Positions 1 through 10,498 of a stretch of DNA of 21,999 nt are shown here, piece by piece. The notes below the pieces were generated by a model. That model was not told where the DNA came from. It searched no databases and was given only the letters and a program-made list of their open reading frames with translations. This DNA comes from a virus. Each line of letters begins with the position of its first letter. Position 1 is the stretch's first letter. Where the stretch lies: IMG/VR virus record IMGVR_UViG_3300008450_000522, positions 1 through 21,999 of that record; one strand, given 5' to 3'. Position numbers and translations under genes: made by a program.

Positions 1-1
1 G

Positions 2-2755
2 TTACCAGATTTCGTAAGAAGTGACTATCCAAAATTTGTCACATTCTTAGAGAAATACTATGAATGGCTGGAAACTACAGATAGCGTTTCCTATGAAATT
101 GATGCATTACGCAATGCAAATGATATTGATAGTTCCGATGACTATTACATTGAACAATTAAAAAAAGATTTAGCTCCTTATTTTCCTCAAGATATTGTAA
201 CCGACAAAAGACTATTTTTAAAACTAGTCACTCAATTTTATAGATCCAGCGGAACACAAGAGTCAGTTAAGTTTCTTTTTAGAGCATTGTATAATGAAAA
301 TATTGATATCTACTATCCAAAAGAAGATATTCTAAAAGCATCGGATGGTAAGTGGGTATTGCCTTTAGCACTTAGAATTGATACTGATGATAACAATATT
401 TTTAACATCGCAAAAACTTTAATTACCGGCGAAACATCAAAAGCTACAGCACTTGTTGAAAAAGTAATTCAATCTGTTGACCGTCAACTTGGTATTACAT
501 ATACGGAAATTTATGTTTCAAATGTTAAAAGATTGTTCGCCACTGGCGAGAGAATAACATCAACATATGTTGATGTAGATACTGGTCTAAATGTTACTGT
601 TAGTGGGCGCTTGATTGGCGCACTATCAGAGATAAAAATTAATCCACTAAATAGAGGTCTTTTTTATAATGCATACGATCCGGACGTAATTCCTTCATAT
701 ATTGGAGATCCAGTTAGTATTGTTGGTGGTTTAAATCCTGTTGCAAATACTCCAGTTGGTGCGGTTGCACATGTTGGAGTGGTAACAAAAGGTGGTATCA
801 CAGATATCATTGTTGAAAAAAGTGGATTTGGATTTAGAGATCCCGTAATAAATCTCAATTCATCAATCATTGACTTCAAAGGTGGTTTTGCTAACACAGC
901 TTTTGGCACAGAAGCAAAAGCCTCAATTAATCTTTTAGACACATCAGTTTCAAGATTAATAAATGTTTCAAATATGTCCGTCCAAACATTACACGGACTA
1001 AGACCGAATATTGCAAATATTGAAAATGTGACAATATCAAATGCAACAACATTTGATGCATTCACCGTTTTTCCAATTTCTTTCGTTGTAATTGACGGTT
1101 CGGGTGGTGGTTATCGTCAAAAGCCAACCGTTGAAACTTACAGTTTTTACAATGAAGACTATGATGATATTTTAGTATGCACCGCACGAAATATTGTAAA
1201 AGGAACATATCTCATAAGCGATACTACGCAAAACTTAACAGTTTCTTTTGAAGCTGGCGACTATGTTAGATTGTTTATCAATAACAAATTTGAAGCAATT
1301 CGTGAAGTTTCTTCAGTTGATACGAATAATTTGTATTTCGCTGAAGAATTTCCTAATGACTTAACAAATGTGTCCGTTTATAAAATTCTTAGAAATGATT
1401 TATCTAAACTTGGATCACTTGGAAGAATAACAGTTAACAGTGGCGGGACTGGATATTCTAACGGCGATATTTTAATTTTTACCGGCGGTTCTGGTTATGG
1501 TGCAAATGCATTCGTAAGCGTTTCCGGAGGAATAATTACTTCCGTTACAATGAATAACCATTCATCAAACGCATTTGTTATTGGCGGTGAAGGATATAGG
1601 AGAGATTCATTACCATCAATTAATGTTCAATCAGTTTCTGGTACGAATGCTAATCTGACGATTGCTGAAATAACAGGTGATGGTGAACAGTACGGACTAA
1701 CCACATCAAGAATTGGCGCAATAACATCATTAAGAATTAGCAGTTTTGGATATGATTATGTTGAAGCTCCACTAATATCGTTGAGAAATGCAGACATAGT
1801 ATTGAATGGTGTTACGGAAGGACAATTGTTCGTTTCAAATACCTCAATTTATCAAGGCACATCAAACATTAGTTCTTCATTTAGCGCAACAGTAGATTCT
1901 TATAATTTTGAAACTTCAACGCTTAGAATATTTAATTATCGTGGTGTTTTTGATGAAACTAAAATTATCAAGTCGGATGATGACACAGTTACCGGAAATG
2001 TAACATCATTCTTATTCTATGGCGACGGTAATGCTAAAGCTACAGCAAATTTTGAAAATGGTTTGATTCGTTATCCTGGTATTTACTTAAATACTGATGG
2101 ACAAATTAGCGCGGATAAGAAATTGCAAGATGGTGAAAAGTATCATAACTTTTCTTATGTTATTAAATCACAAACTGACTATTCTAAGTTTAAGAAACCA
2201 TTAAATGACATTGTTCATCCAGTTGGAACAAAAACTTTTATTACTAAAATTGATGATAATTCGGAAATATTGAATCAAATTAATACATCGGCCTTCATAA
2301 CAATTACTTCTCTTGCGGATACATACAATATTGCCAATGGTTTAAATAAAATTATTACCACAAACGCAAGTGCGAATCTTCAATCTACAGTTAATGTTGG
2401 CGATTTAATCCTTCTATCAAATGTCCACAAAAGATTGCAGAATACAGTTAATGTTGTTTCTGGATCAAACATCCTCTTTGGTTCAGCCAATAGTGTCAAC
2501 TTCATAAATGACTTACAAGATGGAGATACAATTTATCTTTCCACTGGAAATACAGTAACGATTAAAGAAGTCACCAATTCCTCTTTTGCTATACTAGACA
2601 CTATAATTAATGTAACATCAACTTCAGCGACTGTTAATTTGGTTTATACGGCTACAATTAGGGCAAATTCTAGAAATGCAAATACCATATTTGCTGATAG
2701 CATATTTACATCAAACGGCAGCAATTTGAGCGCAACCATTCAAAAAGTTAGATAA
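2..2755 (+). CDS. Large baseplate wedge-type structural protein, 5' end cut by window edge
   Basis: The frame is open from base 2 with no stop until TAA at 2753-2755, giving at least 917 residues; the true start lies outside the window. The visible N-terminus (LPDFVRSDYPKFVTFLEKYY, then a stretch with FYRSSGTQESVKFLFRALYN and IYYPKED) matches my recollection of a large virion protein encoded just before gp8 in T4-like cyanophages and relatives, which is the gp7 position in T4 gene order. The rest is beta-rich with Gly/Tyr repeats (GFGFRDP near base 826, GGGYRQKP near 1104, GGTGYSNG near 1441, GEGYRRDS near 1588, FGYDYVEAP near 1745). No membrane segment is seen. It presumably forms part of the baseplate wedge or rim. 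The structural role is fairly sure; equating it with gp7 rests on position and is uncertain. Confidence 0.8.
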   Translation, partial: LPDFVRSDYPKFVTFLEKYYEWLETTDSVSYEIDALRNANDIDSSDDYYIEQLKKDLAPYFPQDIVTDKRLFLKLVTQFYRSSGTQESVKFLFRALYNENIDIYYPKEDILKASDGKWVLPLALRIDTDDNNIFNIAKTLITGETSKATALVEKVIQSVDRQLGITYTEIYVSNVKRLFATGERITSTYVDVDTGLNVTVSGRLIGALSEIKINPLNRGLFYNAYDPDVIPSYIGDPVSIVGGLNPVANTPVGAVAHVGVVTKGGITDIIVEKSGFGFRDPVINLNSSIIDFKGGFANTAFGTEAKASINLLDTSVSRLINVSNMSVQTLHGLRPNIANIENVTISNATTFDAFTVFPISFVVIDGSGGGYRQKPTVETYSFYNEDYDDILVCTARNIVKGTYLISDTTQNLTVSFEAGDYVRLFINNKFEAIREVSSVDTNNLYFAEEFPNDLTNVSVYKILRNDLSKLGSLGRITVNSGGTGYSNGDILIFTGGSGYGANAFVSVSGGIITSVTMNNHSSNAFVIGGEGYRRDSLPSINVQSVSGTNANLTIAEITGDGEQYGLTTSRIGAITSLRISSFGYDYVEAPLISLRNADIVLNGVTEGQLFVSNTSIYQGTSNISSSFSATVDSYNFETSTLRIFNYRGVFDETKIIKSDDDTVTGNVTSFLFYGDGNAKATANFENGLIRYPGIYLNTDGQISADKKLQDGEKYHNFSYVIKSQTDYSKFKKPLNDIVHPVGTKTFITKIDDNSEILNQINTSAFITITSLADTYNIANGLNKIITTNASANLQSTVNVGDLILLSNVHKRLQNTVNVVSGSNILFGSANSVNFINDLQDGDTIYLSTGNTVTIKEVTNSSFAILDTIINVTSTSATVNLVYTATIRANSRNANTIFADSIFTSNGSNLSATIQKVR

Positions 2756-2758
2756 ATA
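2751..2758 (+). promoter_or_regulatory. Late-promoter-like motif (GATAAATA) before gp8, doubtful
   Basis: GATAAATAGA shares nine bases with the two stronger motifs at 13546 and 16549. However it overlaps the stop codon of the upstream gene, and a start about six bases downstream would fall right at the gp8 ATG, giving a leaderless message. It may be chance. Confidence 0.3.
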
Positions 2759-2763
2759 GAAAC

Positions 2764-4092
2764 ATGTCAGCACTCTTAACTAAAAATTTCAAAATTTTGA
2801 TGGCAGAACAAGTCTACAACCAGTTGGACTTGGGAGCAAATGCATACTTGCCCGCCGCTAAAAAATCTTATATGTATGCCTTTTTTGGCAGACATTTACC
2901 ATGGAATTCAGGAACCGAAGTAGCAGGATCGCCATCTGAATCGGAATCTGATATAAACAATTTCTACAAATATGGTGTTCTTGCGAAACAAATATCTCTG
3001 GAAAATGCTTCTCTTGTTATTCCTAGAAATAATTGGACAGCAAATACAGTATATAATACATATCAATCAACTACAAACTTTTATATAATAAATTCAAAGG
3101 ATCAAGTTTTTAAGTGTCTCTCAAATGTTGCGCCTGGTACTGCATCTACGGTATCACCAGAATTAACACTATCAACAACTTCACTAGAAGAACCGTACGT
3201 TGAGACTTCCGATTTTTACAAATGGAAGTACATGTACACATTAACATCTACACAAAAACAAAAATTTCTAACCGATGATTGGATGCCAGTATCTGTAAAT
3301 AAGTTTGTACGAGCCGCCGCCGAACCAGGCTCAATTGATATTGTGACTGTAACAAATTCTGGTAATAATTATACTCTCGGTACTGTACAAAACATTATTA
3401 CAATTGAAGGTGATGGAACAGGTGCTGTATTAAAAGCAAATGTTTCTGGTGGTAAAGTACAAAATATAGTTATTCAAAATCGCGGAAATTATTACACTTA
3501 TGCAAATCTAACTTTTACTGATGTTAGTGGTGGCACAGGAACATCGGCGACGGCTGAAGTTTCAATTGCGCCACATAATGGGCATGGATATGAGCCGACT
3601 TATGAGTTGGGTGGTTCCACAATTATGTTTAATGTGGAATTTGACCAAGATGAGGGTGGAGTATTACCCGTTGATAATGATTTTCGTGAAGTTGTGCTTT
3701 TAAGAAATCCATACAAATATGGCACAACAGCATTAGCTACCGCACAAACATATTCTCTATACACTCTTGTTAAAGTTTCGCCCGGCGTTGGCGACTTTAA
3801 CAACGATGAAGTTGTTTATCAAGGAACAACATACGCAAGTGCAACATTTACTGCTGATGTAATTTCATTTAGCGAAACGCCAAACTTATTGTATCTAAAC
3901 AATGTTCGTGGAACATTGCAAACAAATCAAGCCATTAGAGGCCTACAAACCGGCGCTATTCGTATTGTAAATTCCATAACAAATCCCACTCTTGATTTGT
4001 ACTCTGGAAAGATATTATACATATCAGATAAGTTACCAATTACAAGAGACCCAGCCCAAACCGAACGAATTCGTTTCATTTTGAGTTTCTAA
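2764..4092 (+). CDS. 8: Baseplate wedge protein, T4 gp8 family
   Basis: This 442-residue protein looks like the gp8 baseplate wedge family of T4-like phages. Features that recall exo-T-even gp8 are the start MSALLTKNFKILMAEQ, the segment FYKWKYMYTLTSTQKQKFL near residue 152, DDWMPV soon after, and GHGYEPTYELGG near residue 275 followed by a beta-rich end. In T4, gp8 is a dimer linking gp7, gp10 and gp6 in each wedge. This protein is longer than T4 gp8 (334 aa), mainly because of an inserted Gly-rich beta segment at about residues 191-270 with two NY/GY-type repeats. The ATG lies 8 bases after the upstream stop; no strong ribosome binding site is visible, so translation may be coupled. It sits between the gp7-position gene and the DUF4815-type gene, which matches T4-like order. 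Confidence 0.87.
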   Translation: MSALLTKNFKILMAEQVYNQLDLGANAYLPAAKKSYMYAFFGRHLPWNSGTEVAGSPSESESDINNFYKYGVLAKQISLENASLVIPRNNWTANTVYNTYQSTTNFYIINSKDQVFKCLSNVAPGTASTVSPELTLSTTSLEEPYVETSDFYKWKYMYTLTSTQKQKFLTDDWMPVSVNKFVRAAAEPGSIDIVTVTNSGNNYTLGTVQNIITIEGDGTGAVLKANVSGGKVQNIVIQNRGNYYTYANLTFTDVSGGTGTSATAEVSIAPHNGHGYEPTYELGGSTIMFNVEFDQDEGGVLPVDNDFREVVLLRNPYKYGTTALATAQTYSLYTLVKVSPGVGDFNNDEVVYQGTTYASATFTADVISFSETPNLLYLNNVRGTLQTNQAIRGLQTGAIRIVNSITNPTLDLYSGKILYISDKLPITRDPAQTERIRFILSF

Positions 4093-4103
4093 ACGAGGAA
4101 TAA

Positions 4104-7100
4104 ATGACTGCTACCTTTAACTACGATCCATATTATGATGATTTTGATGAAGATAAAAACTTCATGCGTGTTTTGTTTCGTCCTGGATACTCGGTGCAAG
4201 CCCGTGAGTTGACTCAATTACAAACCATATTATCAAATCAAATTGAAAAATTTGGCAATCACATCTTTAAGAGTGGTAGTCCAATTGTTGGTGGTAAAGT
4301 TTCTTTAGATACTAAAGCAAATTATGTAGTCTTGTCTGCTCAATACAATAACTTGGACGTTGATGCTACGCAATTCCTAAACAAGACTGTCGTTTCATAT
4401 AACTCATCAAAAATAATTAGAGCAAAAGTTATTGCAATTGACACATCAACTGCAAATCCTATTCTTATTTTAAAATATTTAAGTGGCGAAAGATTTTCCG
4501 AATCGGACGAAATTCGTGTTTACGGTCAAGAAATTTATGCTCAATTAAGATCCACATTGGCTGTTGGTGGTTCTTACATTGCCAAATTACAAGAAGGTAT
4601 ATATTATTTTAAAGGACAATTTGTAAAAGTAGTTCCACAATATCTTATTCTTGAAATTTTTTATCGTGTAGGATATAACACATCAACAATTAATTTAAAC
4701 CCATCATACAAAATCGGTATTGAATTTACCGAAACCATTGTTGATGAAGTTGATGATACATCATTGTTGGATCCAGCACAGGGCGCATTTAACTATCAAG
4801 CACCAGGAGCTGAACGTTTTGCAATTCAAACTTCTCTAGCAAAGAGAACATTAGATTCTGCTGATATTTCAACATTCTTTGAAATTGTTCGTCTTGTTAA
4901 TGGCGTAAAAACAAAAGAAATTGACTATCCAATCTATAGTGAAATTGAAAAAACTTTAGCTCGCCGCACCCATGATGAATCTGGAAACTATACTGTAGAT
5001 CCATTTGTTATTTCTCTTGAAGAAGGGGATACAGCTAATGGTAAATTTAGTGTAATTTTAGATCCAGGTAAAGCGTATGTGAGTGGTTATGAGTTTGAAA
5101 CGATTGCTCCAACAATTATTTCGGTTGATAGAGCAAGAGATGTTTCAAATGTTTCAAGTTTTGATTTACCAACAAATTATGAAAGTAGTTTGGTTCTAGC
5201 GAATGTTCGCGGCACACTTGATATTACTTCATTCCCATCTTTGGATATCCATTCGGTTCCATTTACAAACATAAGTTTATCAACAACTGCGACATATAAT
5301 TCTACCAAAATTGGTACAATTTATGCAAACATGATTCGCTATAATGATGCATACAATTCGGACATTGGTAATACTCACACATTTACTGTAAATACATTTG
5401 GTGCTAATACTGTTCCAATTACAGGAACACTATCTGGACCCGATTCTTCTTCAACTTCTATTGTAATTCCTACAGCATTCAACAATGCTTTGCCATCAAA
5501 TGCATATGCAAATATGTATTTCCAGATTACAAATGGTGCCGGTTCTTCATTATCGCCAATTCTGATTACAACCTCAAATGCTACACACATTACTTTGTCC
5601 ACAGCATTGACTTTTAAACCGGACTCAAATACGTTTACAATTCAATCTGACATTAAAAATGCAGAATCATTAGCTATAAGTGATGGAACATACATTCAAT
5701 TTGCGGGCAACGTTGATACAGACTCAAAAGATTCAACTACAGGATTTGTTTCTATTAGTGAACCCGTGAGAACAAGTCTTGTTTTTGAAACTCCATATGA
5801 GGCGATTAAAGCTAATACAATTAGCAATATGGATTTTCAAGTAAGAAAGAAATATACGGGTACAACATCTGGTGGTAAATTTACTGTAACCGCTTCAGGC
5901 TCAGACACTTTTTCATTCTCAACTGGATCAGGAACAATTTCGGATTCATTGATTCTGAATAACATGATTTGTTTTGTTCGTTCAGATAGTGCGAGTAATG
6001 TTCAATATGGTATTGTTCCTAATACAGCAATTAGCTTATCAAATAATAACTTCACAATTACCTCAGTTTCAACATCATCATTTGAAGTTGATTTGAAAGC
6101 TGCCGAAGCGATTAAAGTTGATTTGCTTGTAACTACAAAAATCAATAACGCAGAAGATGGTTCAACTGGTGTCACAAAGCGTAAACAATTAGTACCAATT
6201 ACAGGCGGAACAGATTTACATTCATTGATTCCTTATGAAATGAATACTGCTGGAACTGAAGGAACAACTGTTCTATATTCAGCAAATACATCCGGCGAAG
6301 TAACATATTTTTCAGGTGGTGCGGTATTCAAAAGTATCGGCGCAACCAACTTTGATAGCGGCGCTGTGTTAACAGATTTAAGAACACCAGGAAAAGTAGT
6401 TAGCTTGCAAGTTCCTGATGTGTATGAAATCATTGGCATCTATGATTCTAGAAACACAGGATCAAATGTTACCTCTGCTATGTTGACAAGTTCATCTAAT
6501 GATATTACATCATACTATGAGTTTGATAATGGTCAACGTAAAACTCATTATGACCACGCAACAATTAAATTGAAACGTGGATATTCTGCGCCTGTAGGAA
6601 AAGTATTTGTACAATATAGGTACTTCAAAAACTTGTCCGTATTTGCAGGATTATTTGATGTTGATTCGTACTCAAAAGGTTCAAATATTTCTTATTCAGA
6701 TATTTCCAAGTTTGATAATATAGAAGATAAAAAACTTATTTCTTTAAGAGGCGCATTTGACTTTAGACCATACAAAGCTGTGGGTGGAACATCGTTGTCT
6801 GGAGCATTGAATCCTGAGCCATTGGAAAATATCACAATGGATTATGATTATTTCTTGCCGAGAATTGACCAAGTTGTAGTTAAATCTTCTAGAGAAATTG
6901 GAGTACTAAAGGGACAATCAGCCGTTGTTCCAGTTCCTCCTCCAGTTGATAAAAAAGATATGTTGATTTATACTTTGTATATTCCAGCATATACCGAAAG
7001 TGTTAAGGATATCCGCGCAGACTTTAAGAATCACCGCAGATATACGATGAGTGACATTCAAGCATTTGAGGATAGAATTCGTGGACTAGAGTACTATGTT

Positions 7101-10100
7101 GCATTGACAACATTGGAAAAGGATGCAGCCTCAACAAAAATTCTGGATAACAATGGTCTAGAGCGTTCAAAATATGGTATTCTTGTTGATAACTTTACAT
7201 CAAAAGATTCACAAGCCACATTCTCGGACGTGGATTATGATAATAGAAACTTGATTGATGCGGGAAGATTATATCCAGCTTCTCTAATGAGAACTGTTGC
7301 ATTGGAAGCTAATACATCATTAAGCACTGGCGCAACAAAAATTGTCGGTGCTGGTACTAAAAAAGCGTTAATGCTTTCTTATAGCACGACTGAATTTGCA
7401 AAACAACCTTATGCAACAAAATCATTAGCTATTGCTGATGCAACTTTTGCTAACTTCAAAGGCAAAACAAAATTGTTCCCAGAATTTACTGGAGATGTTG
7501 ATACTGGTTCTACAGCAAGAGTTACTTTAAACTCAACACAGGGTATTGATAATGCTTTCAACTTTATCAATGATGCATTTAAGTATGTCGCAGACAACAA
7601 TAAACAATGGGCTGATGATAGAAATAGTCCTTTTGCACAAATCGCCGATAGTAAGTGGTATAAAACACTCAAAGAAACTGATTATACAAAACAAACCACG
7701 GTTGGTTTGGGAGGAAGAACTTTTGGTGTTTATGCGGCCGTTAATGATAACACTTATTTGACCAAGGGCGCAGAACTAAATCAAAAACAAATTACAACTT
7801 CAACATCACAAGTGGATGTAGGAACTTTTGTTACAGACTTAGCTATTCAACCATACATGAAGTCAAAGCAAATTCTTTTTGCTTCTGATGGAATGAGACC
7901 TTCAACAGTAATGTATTCTTTCTTTGATAATACCGATGTTAACAAATACATTGTAGTGCCAAACAAAGTTACATTGAATGCTAATACAACTTTGATTTCG
8001 GGTGAATCAATTCTCACAGCAAATACTATTGCAGACTTGACCGCAAACTTAGTAAGTCTGTTATCTGGTGGAAATTCTTTTGATGCTGGATTTGTTGTTG
8101 TGAGTGAGCCCGGTTCAGCCAATGTCTCTATTATTAATGAAACTGGTAAGCCACTTTCTAGTAAATATGTTTATGGTTTGGATAGCGGTAAATACTATAC
8201 AGTAAGTTCCGTGACTGACCATCGTTCCGGTGTAACAAGAGGTGTTACAGCTACAACTATCACTCTTGCTTCTGATGCGCCAGCTTACAGCATAGTTGGA
8301 AATACGATTACTATTATTCGTTCAACTTCATCATTTGAAGGAGTTGGAGCACAATTCACCGTAACAGCATACGATACCAGCACAAAGGTTGCTACAGTAA
8401 GTGGAGCAACTGCTTATGTTGGTGGAACATATGTTTATAGTTTTGGCACAAATATGTCTAACAAACTTGGACAAGCTGGTGGTGCATTCTATATGCCAAA
8501 AGCAACATTCCGTTCAGGTGAAAGAAACTTCCGTGTTACTGAATCTTTTAATAATACATATGATGCAGATTCAATTTCATTCTCCGACAAAACATACAAT
8601 GCAACTGGTTTAACTGTAAACAAAACAACTCTTGTTGATACGGTATTAAATGTTGATGTTGATAGAAGAATTGTTGGCATACAAACTTCCGATAGACTAG
8701 TTGGTTCAGTAGCCGCTGGACAAGAATTATTATCAACATTTGTTGTAGGAGGAACCGATCCTCTTGCTCAAACATTCTTTGTTGACCCAACTGTGTATCC
8801 ACAAGGTTTGTTTTTAAGTAGTGTTGATTTATTCTTTAAAGCAAAAGATGATGGCAATTTGCCAGTGACACTACAAGTTCGCCCAACTGTAAATGGATTT
8901 CCATCTTCAGATTACTGGTATCCAGAATCCGTGGTAACAAAATATCCATCACAAATTAATATATCGGAAACGCCAAGTGTTACTGATTCAAGCACATCTA
9001 CGAATTTTGAATTTAGTTTCCCAGTATATTTAAAACCTGGTCAATATGCGTTAATTGTTTTAGCTGATACTCAAGATTATATTGTTTGGGAAGCTGAAAA
9101 GGGTGGAACAACTACCAATAATGAGTATGTGGATAAACAACCATACATGGGCACTTTGTATAAATCACAGAATACCGCAGAATGGACTCCGTTTATTAAT
9201 GAAGACTTGATGTTTAGATTAAATCGTTGTGTTTTCACACCGAATAGTACTGCGACATATTACTTGAGAAATCAAGCATTGCCAACTAGCACAAACTATG
9301 ACAAATTAAGATTGCTTACAAAACCAATTATACCAGATGCAAAAGTTACATCTTTGACGCATAGCATCACAACGACTACGATTTCAGGAACAAAAGAATC
9401 ATCATTCAGAACATTGTCTTCGGGACAAACATACAACTTCTCTAATGATGATTTGTATCAAGTTGGATATCGTAGAAAGAAAATGTTCAATGCGAATGAT
9501 TTTACATTGAAATTGGAAATGACTACAACAAGCGATGCAGTTTCTCCAATATTCTCAATGGAAGCCGCTTCTGTAAATATATGGGAAAACTACGTTGATA
9601 ATGCAGAAATCAATTCTGAAGATTTTACAATTATAAATCCTGGTAGAGGATATAGTAATGCAAACGTAATTACAATCACAAGTTCATCCGGCACAGGAGC
9701 AAATGCTAACGTGACTGTTGACGCAAATGGTAATGTTATTGCAGTTTATGTAACATCGCCAGGTTCTGGTTATTTGGATGACTTTGAAATTTCTTACTAT
9801 ACACATCCAACAACTCCAGCAACAATTGTATTGAATAGCGAATATGATTCTTCTGGTGGTCCATGTCAAGCACGGTACATTACCAAGCCGGTTAAATTGG
9901 CTGATGGGTATGATGCTGGTGATTTACGTGTATTCCTTGGCGCAAACAAACCTGGATCTTCGGAAGTTTCGGTATTCTATAAAGTGTTATCAGATAGTGA
10001 TGCAACTCCATTTAAAGATAGACCATATCAAAAAATGGTGTGTATTAATCCTACTGTAACATCATCGCCTGATAACGAAACATTCCGCGAATATGAGTTT

Positions 10101-10262
10101 CGCCCATCAGCCACAACAAATGCAATTACATATGCCGGAATAAATGGTGTAACATATGATTCGTTTAAGACTTTTGCTATCAAAGTCGTATTGACATCCA
10201 GTGATCCAGCAATTGTACCAAGTGTTAAGGATTTGCGTATCATCGCAACTCCAGCAGAGTAA
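4104..10262 (+). CDS. Giant DUF4815-type virion structural protein (gp10-position)
   Basis: This 2,052-residue protein starts with the signature of the DUF4815 family found in T4-like cyanophages and related phages: DPYYDDFDEDKNFMRVLFRP, then GYSVQARELTQLQT and FGNHIFKSG (residues about 8-60). Other family-like segments are YTMSDIQAFEDRIRGLEYY near residue 980, DPLAQTFFVD near 1552, and YKSQNTAEWTPFINEDLMF near 1686. In between lie long Ser/Thr/Asn-rich beta stretches typical of fibrous virion proteins. Near the C-terminus (about residues 1840-1898) is a Gly-rich GRGYSNAN/GSGYLDD repeat like those in the two upstream genes. GAGGAA at 4095-4100 gives the ATG a ribosome binding site. It probably forms the baseplate rim or a fibre attachment point, the place occupied by gp9/gp10 in T4; that role is inferred. 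Exceptional length for one gene; no frameshift is seen. Confidence 0.85.
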   Translation: MTATFNYDPYYDDFDEDKNFMRVLFRPGYSVQARELTQLQTILSNQIEKFGNHIFKSGSPIVGGKVSLDTKANYVVLSAQYNNLDVDATQFLNKTVVSYNSSKIIRAKVIAIDTSTANPILILKYLSGERFSESDEIRVYGQEIYAQLRSTLAVGGSYIAKLQEGIYYFKGQFVKVVPQYLILEIFYRVGYNTSTINLNPSYKIGIEFTETIVDEVDDTSLLDPAQGAFNYQAPGAERFAIQTSLAKRTLDSADISTFFEIVRLVNGVKTKEIDYPIYSEIEKTLARRTHDESGNYTVDPFVISLEEGDTANGKFSVILDPGKAYVSGYEFETIAPTIISVDRARDVSNVSSFDLPTNYESSLVLANVRGTLDITSFPSLDIHSVPFTNISLSTTATYNSTKIGTIYANMIRYNDAYNSDIGNTHTFTVNTFGANTVPITGTLSGPDSSSTSIVIPTAFNNALPSNAYANMYFQITNGAGSSLSPILITTSNATHITLSTALTFKPDSNTFTIQSDIKNAESLAISDGTYIQFAGNVDTDSKDSTTGFVSISEPVRTSLVFETPYEAIKANTISNMDFQVRKKYTGTTSGGKFTVTASGSDTFSFSTGSGTISDSLILNNMICFVRSDSASNVQYGIVPNTAISLSNNNFTITSVSTSSFEVDLKAAEAIKVDLLVTTKINNAEDGSTGVTKRKQLVPITGGTDLHSLIPYEMNTAGTEGTTVLYSANTSGEVTYFSGGAVFKSIGATNFDSGAVLTDLRTPGKVVSLQVPDVYEIIGIYDSRNTGSNVTSAMLTSSSNDITSYYEFDNGQRKTHYDHATIKLKRGYSAPVGKVFVQYRYFKNLSVFAGLFDVDSYSKGSNISYSDISKFDNIEDKKLISLRGAFDFRPYKAVGGTSLSGALNPEPLENITMDYDYFLPRIDQVVVKSSREIGVLKGQSAVVPVPPPVDKKDMLIYTLYIPAYTESVKDIRADFKNHRRYTMSDIQAFEDRIRGLEYYVALTTLEKDAASTKILDNNGLERSKYGILVDNFTSKDSQATFSDVDYDNRNLIDAGRLYPASLMRTVALEANTSLSTGATKIVGAGTKKALMLSYSTTEFAKQPYATKSLAIADATFANFKGKTKLFPEFTGDVDTGSTARVTLNSTQGIDNAFNFINDAFKYVADNNKQWADDRNSPFAQIADSKWYKTLKETDYTKQTTVGLGGRTFGVYAAVNDNTYLTKGAELNQKQITTSTSQVDVGTFVTDLAIQPYMKSKQILFASDGMRPSTVMYSFFDNTDVNKYIVVPNKVTLNANTTLISGESILTANTIADLTANLVSLLSGGNSFDAGFVVVSEPGSANVSIINETGKPLSSKYVYGLDSGKYYTVSSVTDHRSGVTRGVTATTITLASDAPAYSIVGNTITIIRSTSSFEGVGAQFTVTAYDTSTKVATVSGATAYVGGTYVYSFGTNMSNKLGQAGGAFYMPKATFRSGERNFRVTESFNNTYDADSISFSDKTYNATGLTVNKTTLVDTVLNVDVDRRIVGIQTSDRLVGSVAAGQELLSTFVVGGTDPLAQTFFVDPTVYPQGLFLSSVDLFFKAKDDGNLPVTLQVRPTVNGFPSSDYWYPESVVTKYPSQINISETPSVTDSSTSTNFEFSFPVYLKPGQYALIVLADTQDYIVWEAEKGGTTTNNEYVDKQPYMGTLYKSQNTAEWTPFINEDLMFRLNRCVFTPNSTATYYLRNQALPTSTNYDKLRLLTKPIIPDAKVTSLTHSITTTTISGTKESSFRTLSSGQTYNFSNDDLYQVGYRRKKMFNANDFTLKLEMTTTSDAVSPIFSMEAASVNIWENYVDNAEINSEDFTIINPGRGYSNANVITITSSSGTGANANVTVDANGNVIAVYVTSPGSGYLDDFEISYYTHPTTPATIVLNSEYDSSGGPCQARYITKPVKLADGYDAGDLRVFLGANKPGSSEVSVFYKVLSDSDATPFKDRPYQKMVCINPTVTSSPDNETFREYEFRPSATTNAITYAGINGVTYDSFKTFAIKVVLTSSDPAIVPSVKDLRIIATPAE

Positions 10263-10264
10263 TC

Positions 10265-10498
10265 ATGCTTGTGAAAGTTGAAGGTACCAATTTTATTAAA
10301 GATACTGGCACAAACGCCCTGTTGATGACGGGGCGGAATGCATTGATTGAAAATGAAGCAAGGAAAAAACTTGCTGATAGGATGAATGGCAAAAATAACG
10401 AGATAAATAACTTGAAGAATCAAGTGGAAGAATTGTCTTCGGATATGAAGGAAATTAAGTCCCTACTAAACGCATTGTTGAAACAGAGTAAAGAATAA
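10265..10498 (+). CDS. Small coiled-coil protein following the DUF4815 gene
   Basis: This is a 77-residue protein. The N-terminal half ([20 protein letters not shown], then [16 protein letters not shown]) is followed by a charged helical C-terminal half with heptad-like spacing (residues about 42-74: [20 protein letters not shown]), typical of a coiled coil. A short protein with a similar start and a coiled-coil end follows the DUF4815 gene in T4-like cyanophages as I recall them, so it is likely a conserved virion or assembly partner. It begins 2 bases after the upstream stop and its TAA overlaps the next ATG (TAATG at 10496-10500), which points to translational coupling on both sides. No enzyme motif is seen; the function is unknown, with an adaptor or trimerisation role inferred. 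Confidence 0.75.
   Translation: MLVKVEGTNFIKDTGTNALLMTGRNALIENEARKKLADRMNGKNNEINNLKNQVEELSSDMKEIKSLLNALLKQSKE

Noticed and set aside
287-289. TTG at 287 as the start of the first gene
   Set aside because: The same frame is open back to base 2, and the upstream codons read as a typical family N-terminus (LPDFVRSDYPKF...), so the TTG is an internal leucine codon.
664-1065. Minus-strand open frame of 133 codons opposite the first gene, and similar minus-strand frames at 7409, 7847, 14439 and 21550
   Set aside because: All lie fully inside strongly supported plus-strand structural genes and their translations look like no known domain; they are mirror frames of biased coding sequence.
4097-4104. 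GAATAAAT before the DUF4815-type gene as a late promoter
   Set aside because: It lacks the final A and overlaps the ribosome binding site and start codon, leaving no room for a leader.
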